Source: Xanthoparmelia taractica (Eukaryota > Ascomycota > Lecanoromycetes > Lecanorales > Parmeliaceae). Taken from it: a stretch of DNA of 64,000 nt. The position numbers and the translations under genes were made by a program. Below are positions 31,898 through 43,269 of this stretch, in pieces; the stretch's first letter is position 1; every line of letters starts with the position of its first letter. The DNA is taken from the NCBI GenBank assembly GCA_033085395.1, contig JANQBS010000045.1, forward strand, positions 62,001-126,000, given 5' to 3'. The notes under the pieces were generated by a model, which was given only the letters and a program-made list of their open reading frames with translations, searched no databases and was not told where the DNA came from.

Positions 31898-34800
31898 CTA
31901 TCTCTTTACTCGTTTCCCACCTCCACCCCCGCCTCCATCGTTCTGATTCCGCCTTTTCTTCCCTTCTTTCCTCCAGTACTCTTCCTTCTCCCTCTTCTCT
32001 CTCTCCGCCCTTTTCTCCTCATTCTCCCTGACTCTCCTCCTGTACGGTTCCTTCCTCTCTTCCTGCTTCGCCCTCCTCTTCTCCACCTTCTCTTTCCTCA
32101 GCGTCATGATCTTCTGCATCAGATCCCTAGCTCGCTTCTCCTCGCCTCTTAGTACCACCGCTCGCTTTTGTAGATAGGTCTGTTTGCGTTGAGGAGCCAT
32201 TTGCATGATTTGGGATCTGTAGGGGAGCTCAGCGGCGAGTGCGCGAGGGACACGTAGAGGGTTGAAATGCCGAGTGGGGCGCTCGATGGGCCGGTAGGCG
32301 CTGTTCTTTTGCTTGGGAGTGGGAAGGTTTTGGTCAGCGCGGACTTGGCCTGTTAGACGCATGCCTTTCCAGCCGGCGTCGTCCTTCTCATCCCCAGCTT
32401 TTTGTGCCACATCTTCCAAGAGATTGGTCACTGGGTTATAGAATCGATGCGGCTTAACAGGATACCACGCACGGAGGAACACAATATCGCTCATGAGTAA
32501 CTTATCTTCGAAGGTAGCACGGAAGTGACCTTCTGGCTTGGCGAGAGCTCGCTTGATCTGTCCCCTAATCCCGCTGACTGTACGAATGGAGGCACCTTCG
32601 AACTTGGCGATCTCAAGGGACGTCGAAAACATATCTCGTATGAATGCTGTGTTCTTGAAGATCTTGTATGGATGGCCGGTGAGCTTGAGCTTCTTCACGA
32701 TCTCCGTGCCCTCATCGACGTTGAGTACTACCCCTGTAGCTGCAATTCGGAAAGCGGGATTCTTGTTGGAGAAGGATTGGACACAGCAAAAGCCCGAATT
32801 GGGAGCGATCAAAGGTCCGTAGAAAGTACCGAAGCAGTGCATATGCTCAGGAGTGTATTTCAACATACGGTTCCGGGTGCGAGAGTCGGAGATGCTGTAG
32901 ATAGGCAGTGTCTGGAATCTTCGCCAACCCATCGAAAAAATGAGAGGATCGTTGGTCTTTAGAATCTTCTTATGCCATCGATGTCTCTTGATTCTCACTT
33001 GAACAAAGCCGAATCGATCTTCTGTAGGGGCTAGACCTCCGATGATGACGGGATATCGTGGATTGAAAGTCGCTGTAAACTCATAAGGAACCTTTTCCAA
33101 CACGATTCTGGCATACGTTCCAGCTTTGTGTCCTTCAACCCGTACTCTCGAACTTGGATCCAAGGACTCGAATTCAGCGCGATTGATGAAGAGCTGTTTT
33201 TGTATATCAGCCTTTTGAGCATCATACCAGTCGTCTTCTCCGAACTCTTCCTTGGCATATTCGCCACCATCTCCACGTTCTGCTTGTTTACCAAAGCCCT
33301 CTCGATCTTCTTCCTCGAAGCGAAGCTTGAGCTCCTCTTTTCGCCGAGCATTCTTTTCTCTCTCGGCTTCAAGCGAGGTATCTGCATTTTCTGGCACATT
33401 AGTATTCGCACCAGCCTCAGCTTCGAGGTCTTGAAAGTCGCCATCACCCTCATCATCTTCATCGTCAGAAGCTTCACCAGTGCCTCCATGAACGGCATCC
33501 CTTTCTTTCAGAAGATTAGCAGTAGCGAAACGTTGTCTTAGGTTATCAAGGTTGTCTGGATCGCTCCATTTCTGGGCCAGAGCATCATAATCATATCGTG
33601 GAATGTAGCGGTCCTCAAGATCCTCCGCTTCATCGTCACGCTTGGCCTTCCGGAAGAAGTTTTCGTCCTCTTCCACTTCCGACTCTGAAGCGTTGCCATT
33701 ACCCAGAGTTGATTCTTCGTCCTCTCCTCTCCACTTGCGAACAACGTCGGCTGGTGATAGGGAGTCGTCGTACAACATCCTCGCAAAGTCTGATATTCGA
33801 TATCGTTTTTGTGTGCTATGTAGCTTTTGCGCATTCTCCTTCAGGTTGGACTTCCACCGTAAGGCAGCGTCCTCTTCATCATCATCCTCAAACTCCGAGC
33901 TGGCTGGTCCACTTTCAAGCTCCTGATCCTCTTCGCTAGAGACAGAACCAATGTCGGAGTCACTCTCCGCGAAAGCTAAATTACCATCGACTCTGCCGTT
34001 GGGCGGATCATCTTTCGAGGGCTTGAAAACACGGCCAAGTTTATCAGCAGAGATGTCCTCATCCAAGGGAGAGACGGTGCCATCTTCCCTCTCATCCTCC
34101 TCCTCCTCTTCTTCGCCAACGAGTCCGTCGTCTTCCGGCTCAAGATCGTTGTCACCAGGCTCCTGGTCCACGGTTCTGGCTTTTCTCCTCTCCTTCCTGC
34201 CAGCATCATTCTCCGGAGCCTCATTCGTATCATGCTTGAGCATGCCTCCACCAGTGAACAACCGTACACCATCCTCTGCCTCTCCCAAAAGTCTCCTTTC
34301 GCTCTGTAACCCCACCACCATCTGCTCTCCTAGACCTCGCTCTTCACCTTCGGCAGCATCCTTGTTGAAGCTCGAGGTTTTGACGTCAATATACACAGCG
34401 TCTTTGTCGACCAGCACACCTCCCACATCTGACATGGGTGCGAAGAGGACCTTTTGCTTTTCCCCCAAGCGCCGACGTCCTGCTTTTCCCGATGCTTTGG
34501 CAATCGCTTGGTCCATGAAAGGCGTAGGACATGGGTCTGGTAGAGCTTCGATTGCAGAAACGCTCAGGTCGCCGACCCCTGGGATGTGTACCCGAGCTCC
34601 ATCAGCAGGGAAGTTGGTTCCCCTGAGATAACCGTAGAGTGCAACGGTCCGATCGCATTTGGGGTTCTGTTCTATTGTCGTTGGGGGGGTGACGTCCAGC
34701 ATGCGATCAGCCAAGCAGTAAGGATGCGAGTTGCGCCAGATCAGAGGTCTTGGTTGCTTCATCACGGAGATGAACCTGGAAAGGTTGTGCACTTCTCGAT

Positions 34801-35437
34801 CAGGGTATCTGCCGTTAATGACCCCGGACAGGTAGAATAATTTCGCTCCCTGGTATAATTCGCTCCAGAACCTGTGCTTCAACCGCTTCTTTGCGTCTTT
34901 CAGAGTACTCGGTTTTCGAAAAAGATCAAGGTGGGTCAAAATACCGAAGACGTTGCCAGGCATGCCACTGGAAGCCAGCACATTTAAGAACTCCATCGTC
35001 TCCATTTCGAAGCCAAAATTTCCGTCGATCATGAGGAGGACAATATCTGCAATCTTGGCGACGTCGATCATACTGGCGAGGGAGTCTGCAGGACATTCTA
35101 TGAAGGTGAGACGTCTTCGCTTCGAGGTCACAACTGTGAGTGGTCCACTTGGGGAGCTGAGGCTGTGTTTTGTGTACCGCTTGATCAGGGACTTGATGAG
35201 TGTGGATTTGCCCACACCAGGAGGACCAACGACGGCGACAATAATAGGAGGGGCCTCTTCAGGCAGGCGATCGATAAGGGGTACATGAAGTCGTTTTTCC
35301 TTGATATCGTGCGAGCGCACAGCTTGCTTGGCCAATCGACCGGGATTCGCATAGCCAAAGGCTTTTGGATTACGGTCTCCAGTGTGTTTCTTCTTCTCTT
35401 TCGTCTTACGATGTGGTCTATTCGCTTGGTCCTCCAT
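31898..35437 (-). CDS. BMS1: Ribosome biogenesis GTPase BMS1
   Basis: A single exon of 1179 aa matches the usual length of yeast Bms1 (about 1180 aa). The G1 motif GPPGVGKS lies at residues 71-78 after the basic N-terminus typical of the family (HTGDRNPKAFGYANPGR). The G3-equivalent region FIECPADSL and a THLDLF segment in the NKxD position follow. A long acidic middle (about 420-760) precedes the conserved C-terminal half with RFGFVQVRIKRHRW and NPVTNLL, ending in a Lys/Arg-rich tail. In yeast, Bms1 binds Rcl1 and U3 snoRNP in the nucleolus and is needed for 40S maturation. The 5' end faces the inhibitor gene at 35.8 kb. Confidence 0.95.
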   Translation of the reverse strand: MEDQANRPHRKTKEKKKHTGDRNPKAFGYANPGRLAKQAVRSHDIKEKRLHVPLIDRLPEEAPPIIVAVVGPPGVGKSTLIKSLIKRYTKHSLSSPSGPLTVVTSKRRRLTFIECPADSLASMIDVAKIADIVLLMIDGNFGFEMETMEFLNVLASSGMPGNVFGILTHLDLFRKPSTLKDAKKRLKHRFWSELYQGAKLFYLSGVINGRYPDREVHNLSRFISVMKQPRPLIWRNSHPYCLADRMLDVTPPTTIEQNPKCDRTVALYGYLRGTNFPADGARVHIPGVGDLSVSAIEALPDPCPTPFMDQAIAKASGKAGRRRLGEKQKVLFAPMSDVGGVLVDKDAVYIDVKTSSFNKDAAEGEERGLGEQMVVGLQSERRLLGEAEDGVRLFTGGGMLKHDTNEAPENDAGRKERRKARTVDQEPGDNDLEPEDDGLVGEEEEEEDEREDGTVSPLDEDISADKLGRVFKPSKDDPPNGRVDGNLAFAESDSDIGSVSSEEDQELESGPASSEFEDDDEEDAALRWKSNLKENAQKLHSTQKRYRISDFARMLYDDSLSPADVVRKWRGEDEESTLGNGNASESEVEEDENFFRKAKRDDEAEDLEDRYIPRYDYDALAQKWSDPDNLDNLRQRFATANLLKERDAVHGGTGEASDDEDDEGDGDFQDLEAEAGANTNVPENADTSLEAEREKNARRKEELKLRFEEEDREGFGKQAERGDGGEYAKEEFGEDDWYDAQKADIQKQLFINRAEFESLDPSSRVRVEGHKAGTYARIVLEKVPYEFTATFNPRYPVIIGGLAPTEDRFGFVQVRIKRHRWHKKILKTNDPLIFSMGWRRFQTLPIYSISDSRTRNRMLKYTPEHMHCFGTFYGPLIAPNSGFCCVQSFSNKNPAFRIAATGVVLNVDEGTEIVKKLKLTGHPYKIFKNTAFIRDMFSTSLEIAKFEGASIRTVSGIRGQIKRALAKPEGHFRATFEDKLLMSDIVFLRAWYPVKPHRFYNPVTNLLEDVAQKAGDEKDDAGWKGMRLTGQVRADQNLPTPKQKNSAYRPIERPTRHFNPLRVPRALAAELPYRSQIMQMAPQRKQTYLQKRAVVLRGEEKRARDLMQKIMTLRKEKVEKRRAKQEERKEPYRRRVRENEEKRAEREKREKEEYWRKEGKKRRNQNDGGGGGGGKRVKR

Positions 35438-35797
35438 TTTTCTGCTTGAACCGGCCTCAACCTTCCACTACTTCTACACACCAGCTCCGGCTTCGTTTTT
35501 TTTTTTTTTTGCTTAACGCCGGGGAGATCGGCGGTAACGGGGAATTATTTAGCCGAGGAAGTGCGTCATCTGGTATCTTGCATTAGCGTGTTTATTTTGT
35601 AGGTGATGATGATCTTTTGGTGGGGGTTATCGATGAGACGGGTCAATGCGTCAATGCGCACGTCTTAAAGGTCCTCATGTTCGCCATCTCACCTTTCCTC
35701 ACTTTTCACCACTCACAACACCAACCAAGTCAACATTCACAACATACCAATTCTTAGCCGACTGTCCTGTGCAACGACTACAACCAAGAGTTTCAAG

Positions 35798-36181
35798 ATG
35801 CCTACCATGTACAACGTTAGTACTGCCTGATCGCTGCAGCCTATCTGTTGCCCCTGCTAATAATCGCTCTTCTCCACAGATCACCCTGAAGCAAGGAGCT
35901 TCTCCTGAGCAGATTGACAAGTATATCAGATCTGGTGTAGCCACTCCTGATCCTACCAGCTGACAGATTCCAGGGCCAAGGAGACCGCCAAAGCGCAGGG
36001 CGGGACCATCAAGCACCAATTCACCTTGATCAAAGGCTTCACGTACATCTCAATCACTCATATCTATTTTCATGACTGCTAACGTATTTATAGGGTTGAG
36101 TTTCCCAACGAGACCGTCCACACCCTCCAGACCGATGACCATATCCACGTGGAGCAGGATGGGGAAGCAAGGACTCGCTAG
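35798..36181 (+). CDS. Proteinase inhibitor I9-type protein (PBI2-like)
   Basis: Four exons (35798-35815, 35880-35920, 35974-36042, 36094-36181) total 216 nt, giving 71 aa. Each intron is 51-64 nt with GT-AG ends. The protein starts MPTMYN, continues ITLKQGASPEQIDK, AKETAKAQGGTIKHQF, TLIKGFTVEFPNETVHTL, and ends HIHVEQDGEARTR. This is the inhibitor I9 fold, resembling a free-standing subtilisin propeptide such as yeast Pbi2 (75 aa), which inhibits vacuolar proteinase B and aids vacuole fusion. The N-terminal exon codes for only six residues, so the gene is easily missed. No signal peptide is seen, consistent with a cytosolic or vacuolar-surface role. Confidence 0.9.
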
Positions 36182-36545
36182 AACAGCATTGAGGAGCATC
36201 ACAACCTTGGGGGTGAATGACTAGGTATGGAACATGATTGCGGAGTTTGGGTGGTGTCATTGAGACAGATGCATTATGATAAGGGCGGGAACAGTGCTCT
36301 ACTGGCTGTCGTTACTGCGGAAGCAGAAGGAAGATGCATAGCAATCGCTTGACCGGAGGCAAGAATTACGAAAGCATATGATTTAGCAGCTGAGCTTCTT
36401 ACCTCAAATAAAAAACGTTATATTGATACGTTATCTGGGGCATTCCCCGTCTCTCGCAATTCTGGTTGGTGAACCCAAGATCAATGCCAAGTCCGCTCCA
36501 TCGCTCCGCAAAACCCCCCCATCCAACGTCAGCAGCCAGCACACA

Positions 36546-37940
36546 ATGCCAACAAGACCAACAAGACCAGCAATCCTAGACTCACGCCTCGTTCGTGTCA
36601 TCTGCCCATTGAAACAGCGGTCGAGGCGACTTGCAACTACTGCGCCCAGAAACCAAACATGGTCCCATCCTCCCGCCTCTACCAGCATCGACAATGACCA
36701 AGTAGCCCGCCTGGCATCTCAACCACTGCACCCTTTGACCTTAGCAGACCTCGTCCGGTAGCATCTCTCTCCTATCTATTCCACATCACACATCCGTCCT
36801 ACTGACATAAAATCCAACAGTCATGGCCGTCCACCCCTCTCCGCATCAACCCTCTTCACCTCCGCGAATTTCACCCTCTCCCTCCTCCCCATTCGTCTCG
36901 CCCACCGAATCCAAGCCCTCCGCAACCTCCCCTTCATCGTCGTCTCGAATCCTCACATCTCCCGCATCTACAACAACTATATACACTCCCTCTCCACCTT
37001 ACTCCCCTACCAAGAGCGGCAGATCAACACGCTAGAAGAGGAGATCCAGTTCACAGAAGTGATGGCGGATCTCGTGCAGACGCACGCAGACACGATACCG
37101 ATCCTCGCGCGGGGTTTCCTCGAGTGTAGGAAATACATCAGCCCGGCCGACGTGACCAGGTTCCTCGACGAGCACCTAAGAGCCAGGATTGGAACGCGGT
37201 TAATCGCCGAGCAACACATCGCCCTGCACCTGTCCTCCCAACCCCACTGCACCACCCACGACCGCCACACTCAACACGACTCCTCATCGACCTCAATCGG
37301 CGTAATCGACACGGCGCTCCGCCCCGCCGAAACAATCCGCCACTGCGAATCCTTCGTCTCGGAGATATGCGAGCTGAAATACGGCGTGCGCCCCACCGTC
37401 CTCATCAACGGCCAACCCGACACCCGCCTCGCCCACGTGCCCACCCACCTCGCATACATCCTCACCGAGCTCCTCAAAAACGCCTTCCGCGCCACCGTCG
37501 AAAACCGCAAGGAGCGCGAACCGATCCAAGTCACCATCGCCGCGTCCCCGGACCCTTCTCCTTCGCCGCCGGACTGCATACGCCTCGATCCGCCAGCCAC
37601 GGCGCCATCGCACAGCACGCTCCCCGGCGTCACGATCCGCATCCGCGACCACGGCGGCGGCATCTCCCCCTCCAACCTCCCCAACATCTGGGCCTACAGC
37701 TTCACGACCTTTGGCGACGAAGACCTGCTCGACCTCAGCAACGGAAACGTCGACGCATTGAACGCCATATCCGGCGCGGCGGGCGGCGCCGAGTCCAGCA
37801 GCCTGGCGGGGCTGGGGTACGGGTTGCCGCTCGGTAGGGCGTACGCGGAGCATTTTGGCGGGAGCATCATGGTGCAGAGTCTTTGGGGTTGGGGCACGGA
37901 TGTGTATCTTAAGCTTCGGGGGTTGGGGAAGATTTCGTAG
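36546..37940 (+). CDS. Mitochondrial protein kinase, PDK/BCKDK family
   Basis: Exons 36546-36757 and 36821-37940 give 1332 nt, 443 aa; the 63-nt intron is GTAGCA...AACAG. Choosing ATG 36546 gives an Arg-rich, acid-free presequence (MPTRPTRPAILDSRLVRVIC) suited to mitochondrial import. The helical N-domain contains RHGRPPLS, LRNLPFIVVSNPHISRIY and FLDEHLRARIGTRLIAEQH. The GHKL ATPase domain shows the N-box ELLKNAFRATVE, the G1 box IRDHGGGI and the G2 box GYGLPLGRAYAEHFGG. Such kinases inactivate pyruvate or branched-chain 2-oxoacid dehydrogenase by phosphorylating E1. Which of the two (PKP1/PKP2-like or BCKDK) cannot be decided by eye. Confidence 0.92.
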
Positions 37941-38224
37941 GCGGAGGAGGAGGGAGGGGAGGAGGGGGGGTGTATATATGTTTATGTATATATATATATA
38001 TGCAGAAGAGTGAGATATGAGCGGAAAGAAAGAAAGTGTGGATGAATTGGATTGCGATGAAGAGATGAGGTTATGATATGATATGATTAGATTATGTATA
38101 TATATATATATATACACAATTCTAACGCTATATATATATCTACTAAGGCCAACATCGGCCCTTATCTCATTAATCCAAGATACAGCTGAGGGTATTAAGC
38201 ATTAAATTCCATCCCATCCTATCC
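37941..38224. repeat. AT microsatellites between genes
   Basis: Short (TA)n tracts lie near 37985-38003 and 38096-38115 in the shared 3' region of two convergent genes. Confidence 0.6.
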
Positions 38225-41200
38225 TCACATCCAAACAGCGAAAAATCCCAACACCACCACAATCCCAACCACAACCACCCTTCCCTCAACCCTCCCCGCT
38301 CCACCCTCAAAAACATTCACATTCCCCCCACCCACGCCCGTAGTCCCCAACGAAACCTCCACCCCGTTCTCCACGACCCCCTTCCCCGCCGGCGTAACCT
38401 CCTCCCCACCAACTTGAAACCCATTCAGCCTTGCCGTGAACGTCGCTCCACCGATCGAGAAAACAGACTGAGGCTGCGGTGGACCAAAAAGACGATAGGT
38501 CGATGAGCCGACGACGAGTTCGGAGTTCGTAGCGAGCGATACAACTGTGCCGTCTGTCGTGAAAGCATGACCGCCGGGCTTCAAACTCGTGGCCCCGATT
38601 GGGAAGCCCGTTGGTGCGGCGGTGAAAGGCATGTCGGCGGCTGTGAAGAGGGATTGGGTGGTTATTTGTGGTGGTGGAGGTGGAGATGGGAGTGCGAGGG
38701 TGGTGGTGGAGGAGCCGGAGGGCCCGAAGGCTAGGATGCCGGCGTTTGAGGGGAGGGCGGAGTAGGTTGTTCCTGCGTAAGTGGCGGGGGCGCCGCCGGG
38801 GGAGAGAAAGGCGCCGTTGGGGAGGAGGCAGTTGGGTGGAGTGGATGATGGGGTGGAGGCTTGGGGTGTTATGACGAGGCCGTTTGCGAGGGTTAGGGGG
38901 TTGGAAGGTAGTGTTGGTTGAGGGGAGGGGGTAGCGGGTTGGATTTGGTAGGCGTTTGTGGCTGCTGGGAGGGCGTAGGTGCTGCCGTCCATTATGACGC
39001 TGGAGGAGCCGGCGAGGGAGTAGACGTGTCCGCCTATAGCGGCTGTACTGCCGGGTGCGATTGTTGTGCCGGCGGCAATGAGACCGCCGTTGACAGCTCG
39101 TGAAATGGTTTGACCGTTGAGGACGAGAGGGTTGGAAGATGACACTGGAGCCAGGTTGTGGGTTACGCCATCTTCGATTACCTGGCTGGGGTTGGCGTAG
39201 TCAATCACGTGGTTGTTCATTGTCGTGTGGGTACCTGGAGTGAGAGTTTGAGATCCTATTTCTAACCCACCATTGGTCATCTGCAGGAGTAAGTTGCTGA
39301 CGAGGAGCGGGGATACAGAAGGTGTGGTGGGCGAGGGAGCATAAGAGGAGCCATCCATTATGACAGCAGAAGGAGCGTTTGCGAGGGTGTGACCGGAGAA
39401 GATGGCTGTGCTGCCAGGTGCCAATGTTGAGCCAGAAAGGAGGATGTTGCCCGACGTGTCTTTGGTGATTGGTTGGCTATTGATGGACGCCATGGGTGCA
39501 GGGTTGGCGTTACCATCATTTGTTCCGCCGCTGAAGCCTCTATCCGTGCCTCCACTGGTATCTCCGCTCGTTCCAACCGTACCGCCGCCAGTTCCTTCGC
39601 TGATGCCTTCATTCCTAGCACCACTGTTGGCTGCATTGGAACCTTCATTGGTGCCACCATTGCTGCCACCGCGTGTGCCTCCATTTGAGTCCTTGCTGGT
39701 TGCTCCGTTGATGCCTCCAGTTGTGCCTCCATTGGCATCACCGTCAGTGCCTCCAACCGTTACCGCGGTTTTTCCATTCGAACCGCTGTTCTCCTTTGCC
39801 GTATCTGCATTTTGCTGAGGTAGAAGGGTGATGGGAGCTGTAGACGGGTCATTGCTCCCAGTTCCAGAATCTGTGCCCGAATGCTTTCCGGAGTTCGTTG
39901 CCACATTCGCCCCTGACTGTTCCTTTGCATCAACTGGCGTATTTTCCGCTCCAGAAGGCCCAGGATTACTCTTGGGATCGCTAGAACTCGGATCCGACTA
40001 CGAACCTGGACTTGAGCCTGCGTTCACTGGGTCCGACTTTGAGTTCGAATTGGAGCCTGCTTTCACTGAATTACTGCTTCCCGTCTCTTCTGAGCCTTTA
40101 TTCTGCGCAGAGACTGAAGGATCAACGGGATCCGCAACAGCCACTGGATCAGACCATCCAGCGGTAAACGATTTCGTTTCCACATTATTGCTACCTGGAT
40201 TACTCGCTTTGACACCAGTGTTTGGGTCGATGTTTTTGACAGCCTTAGTAGGAGCAGCGACAGGAGACTTCAAAGTTGCTGCTGGAGATGGAGGTGCTTT
40301 TTCGGCCTGTGGATCTGCGGCCCGGGTTGCTACAGGGGCAAGAGCGGTGGCTTTCTGCAGCACCCGTGGTGGATCGTAGACGCCCAAATTGACCGGTGTG
40401 CAAGTGCTTCCGCCCAAAGTTGCCCACACCGGATCGATATTGGTAACGTCGGGCGGAAAAGCGAACTGGGGCTTCACGAACATCATAGAAGCGAAATCAG
40501 CCTTAATGGAATGTCCCGGAAAGCAAGACTGATATCTGGTAAGGAGGTCTGATGCCGGCGGAGGATCATAGAGCTCCGAAAAATCGATTTGCCTCCAACC
40601 GTTGTCGATGCCTTGAAAGCAGTAGGCGGGATTGTCTGATCGTTAACAGGAGAGATACAGTATTCGATACCCGCACCCATGTTCTCAGCCTCGCAGATTG
40701 CGGAAGAGAGTCCATTGGGCTCGTAGGCACGAGTAACGGCGGTATAGGATGATTCTATGGGTATATGGCTGTTGAAAAGCGCCACGCATCATGCCGCGGC
40801 ATGTATTGAGCTGTAGATAACATAGACTGAAGGCGAGATGCTGTTGTTCAAATTAGCCAAGCTTCTTACATTTTTACAGGCATCACTCACAAGGTGTACC
40901 CATTTTCAACGATGCCATAAGATGCCGCTGACTGTACTGGCGCTGCAGTCACATTCCAATAACTCGAGCCGGTATTATTGGTTGCGGCGGAAGAGTTCGA
41001 TGGCGCGTCTGCGGGTGGCCAGAAAACAAGCTGCACGGCGCTGGCGGCCACTTCACATTTGTCGCAACAGCTCGTCGGAGCATGGTACGGGGTCGCCAGC
41101 TGGGTGAGAGTTCTATAAGAACATCCCAAAGTCTGGATATCCAAAGCTTCATAAATGTTGTAGCTCGACTGACACTGCTGTGAAGTGACCGTCGCGGTGG

Positions 41201-42160
41201 CATAGTCGTGATACCACTTGGCGGCGCTATTGACGCATGAGCAAGATTTGGCATTATATCCATCAAAGCCAGGGCTCATCGAACATGTTCCCCCATAGGA
41301 CATGTTCAAGACTCCTTGGTCCCAATTGAGGGGTAAGCAGGCGTTGGTGGAAAATATTCCTGACCTGATCAGACTTGAGGCAACTGAGACCGGTCCACCA
41401 CAGACATTGGTTTGATTTATGGGCTTGGTGACGTTGACTGGATTTCTCATGGAGGTAATCGAAGTAGGAAATACAGAGCGGGCGGCCTCAGAGGCGGAAT
41501 ACGAGGCTGAAGCGGTGATACCAGGCACATTCTTCTCTTTTTTGAGCGACGGGGAATTTTGGGATTCCTGATGAATTCGAAGATCCATTGGAGGCGCCCT
41601 GGATCTCCGGTGGAGACCATGGCGGGAAAGAGACGGAAGACGAGGAAACGGCTGGTGAGGCAGCGGAGAGAGAAATGGAAGAGACGGTCGTGAAGTGATT
41701 TGCACTAAAAGATAGTGATGAGCCTCTAGGGCTACCAGTGGAGCTTTGAAGCGATCCAGAAGAGCTGTTAGGGCCAGCTGATGAGCTCGCAGATGTTCCA
41801 GGCGCGATATTATGCCTATTTGACGAGATTGCCGTAGAGGCTGTGGGTATGGAAAGAGACTGAGACGCAGAGCTGGAAGCGAGCGAGCTGCTGTTGGTCG
41901 CCGAAACACTTTGGGGTATCGAAGAACTTAAAGATGCTGTATATCAATTGAGTGCGAAGTCAGCGTCTGGTATACCACTTGAGAGCAGAGTAGACACCGC
42001 CAAGTGAAGTTGATCCATCATGCATGTCGCTGTCTTGACCAGAAGACACAATGCCTGAGTTTTGAAGGTTGGAAGCGAGATCCAACGTACAAGGCAGTGC
42101 ACTTGATCTTGGAGCGAAAGCCAGTGCGAGATAGACTGGAGAAGTGGCGCAGGTACGCAT
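38225..42160 (-). pseudogene. Large fungal secreted/surface protein, apparently decaying
   Basis: A signal peptide (MRTCATSPVYLALAFAPRSS) is at 42160. A Ser/Thr-rich part follows, then a Cys-rich domain (41500-40891; segments VCGGPVSVASSL, TCSMSPGFDGYNAKSC, TSCCDKCEVAASAVQL), a 50-nt GTGAGT intron (40890-40841), FISPSVYVIYSSIH, and ELYDPPPASDLLTRYQSCF with FAFPPDVTNIDP near 40450-40570. The last part, 39904-38225, has Gly/Thr repeats and several PGSTA(I/A) G(G/H) hairpin-like units, ending in a hydrophobic tail suited to GPI addition. Lesions or unresolved junctions are a frame change at an A6 run (about 41538-41543), an in-frame TGA (40791-40789), a frame change near 40622, and a TAG just before 39997, which a 72-nt intron could remove. 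I recognise the family as widespread and uncharacterised in ascomycetes. Alternative splicing could rescue some breaks. Confidence 0.55.
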
Positions 42161-43269
42161 AGTGAAGGTAGAGACGATTAATTTAACATTAGTATAATGA
42201 GTGTAGGCTTTTTGATGCCATAACCATCAACAGTCGCAAGAAGTAAACAGCACATTGTACAAGCGTGTAAGTGTATCGCAAATGAGAGAGGGAGCGTCGA
42301 CGACATGATCAACTGTACGGCCGGTAGCAGTTGATGACAGCAGTGCCCCAAGCAATCTCAAATCTTACAGTTGCTGACGATTTTGGCAAGCTGAGCCGCA
42401 AAGCTGAAGAAGGCCATGACGGGTAAGGAGACAAATGAGCGGCTGACAGCGATGAATGGGGAAGAATAGCTGGAATTGTAAGCAAGCTAGCAGTTTGATT
42501 CCGTTCTTTGCTTTAACAAAGGCTAGACGTTTCATTGTTTCACCATATCAAATCCACCCACAAGACGAGTGTATAACGTCAGCGTAAAAAGCTGACACCA
42601 ATCGCAGAGGCAGTAGATTTCTGCCCGTCGCAAAGGATACAGGCAGCATGATCCCCCTTGACATATTTCCGCTGAATGTAGACCGGCTTGGGACGTAAGA
42701 GTGCTGAAGAAGCGGACAGAGAAGAGTTGTAGGGACGAACGTCCTCACGGGCTACAGTAGTATACACTAGCATTAAGGATTCTGAGCCGCGAATATCGAC
42801 AGTCATCTCATCTTCAGCCGATTGGACAAAAATCTAAGCTGAGCCGCCTTACTTCTACTACAAAGTACTTCCAAGGTAAGATGAATACCATTGCTTATTT
42901 GGTACCTCCCTGTTATCGTTACCGCTGCTTACTTTCTGAGCCTAGTCCCTAAGCACAGCTACTTCGTAATCTCGTCAAGTACCTCTCGCACTGATCCATC
43001 ATAATGAAACACTTCCATGAAGTATATGACCCAAAGGAAATAACAGACCCTGCTCTAGCCGGGCGGCGTAAAGCGAAATCGGGAGGATAGTGTTCTTGAT
43101 GGAATTAGAGATTATGCCCCTTCAGTCTTTGCTGGTCTTTGCGGACCTGTCTTCTCGCGGGATTCCTGGCGAATCAGCCCATCTTGTTTGATGTCTTGTG
43201 GGCTCCGAGCAACCAAAGCGCCAGCTACTGTGGGAAATGAGCCTGTCTTGTGAATAATATCCAATCATC
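42161..43269. other. Intergenic, no gene seen
   Basis: This is the upstream region of the surface-protein locus and the 3' region of the lysine-rich gene. Two overlapping short minus-strand frames near 42548-42806 lack features. Confidence 0.4.

Noticed and set aside
32525..35449. Plus-strand frames inside the BMS1 region
   Set aside because: They are antisense shadows of a complete, conserved BMS1 frame on the minus strand.
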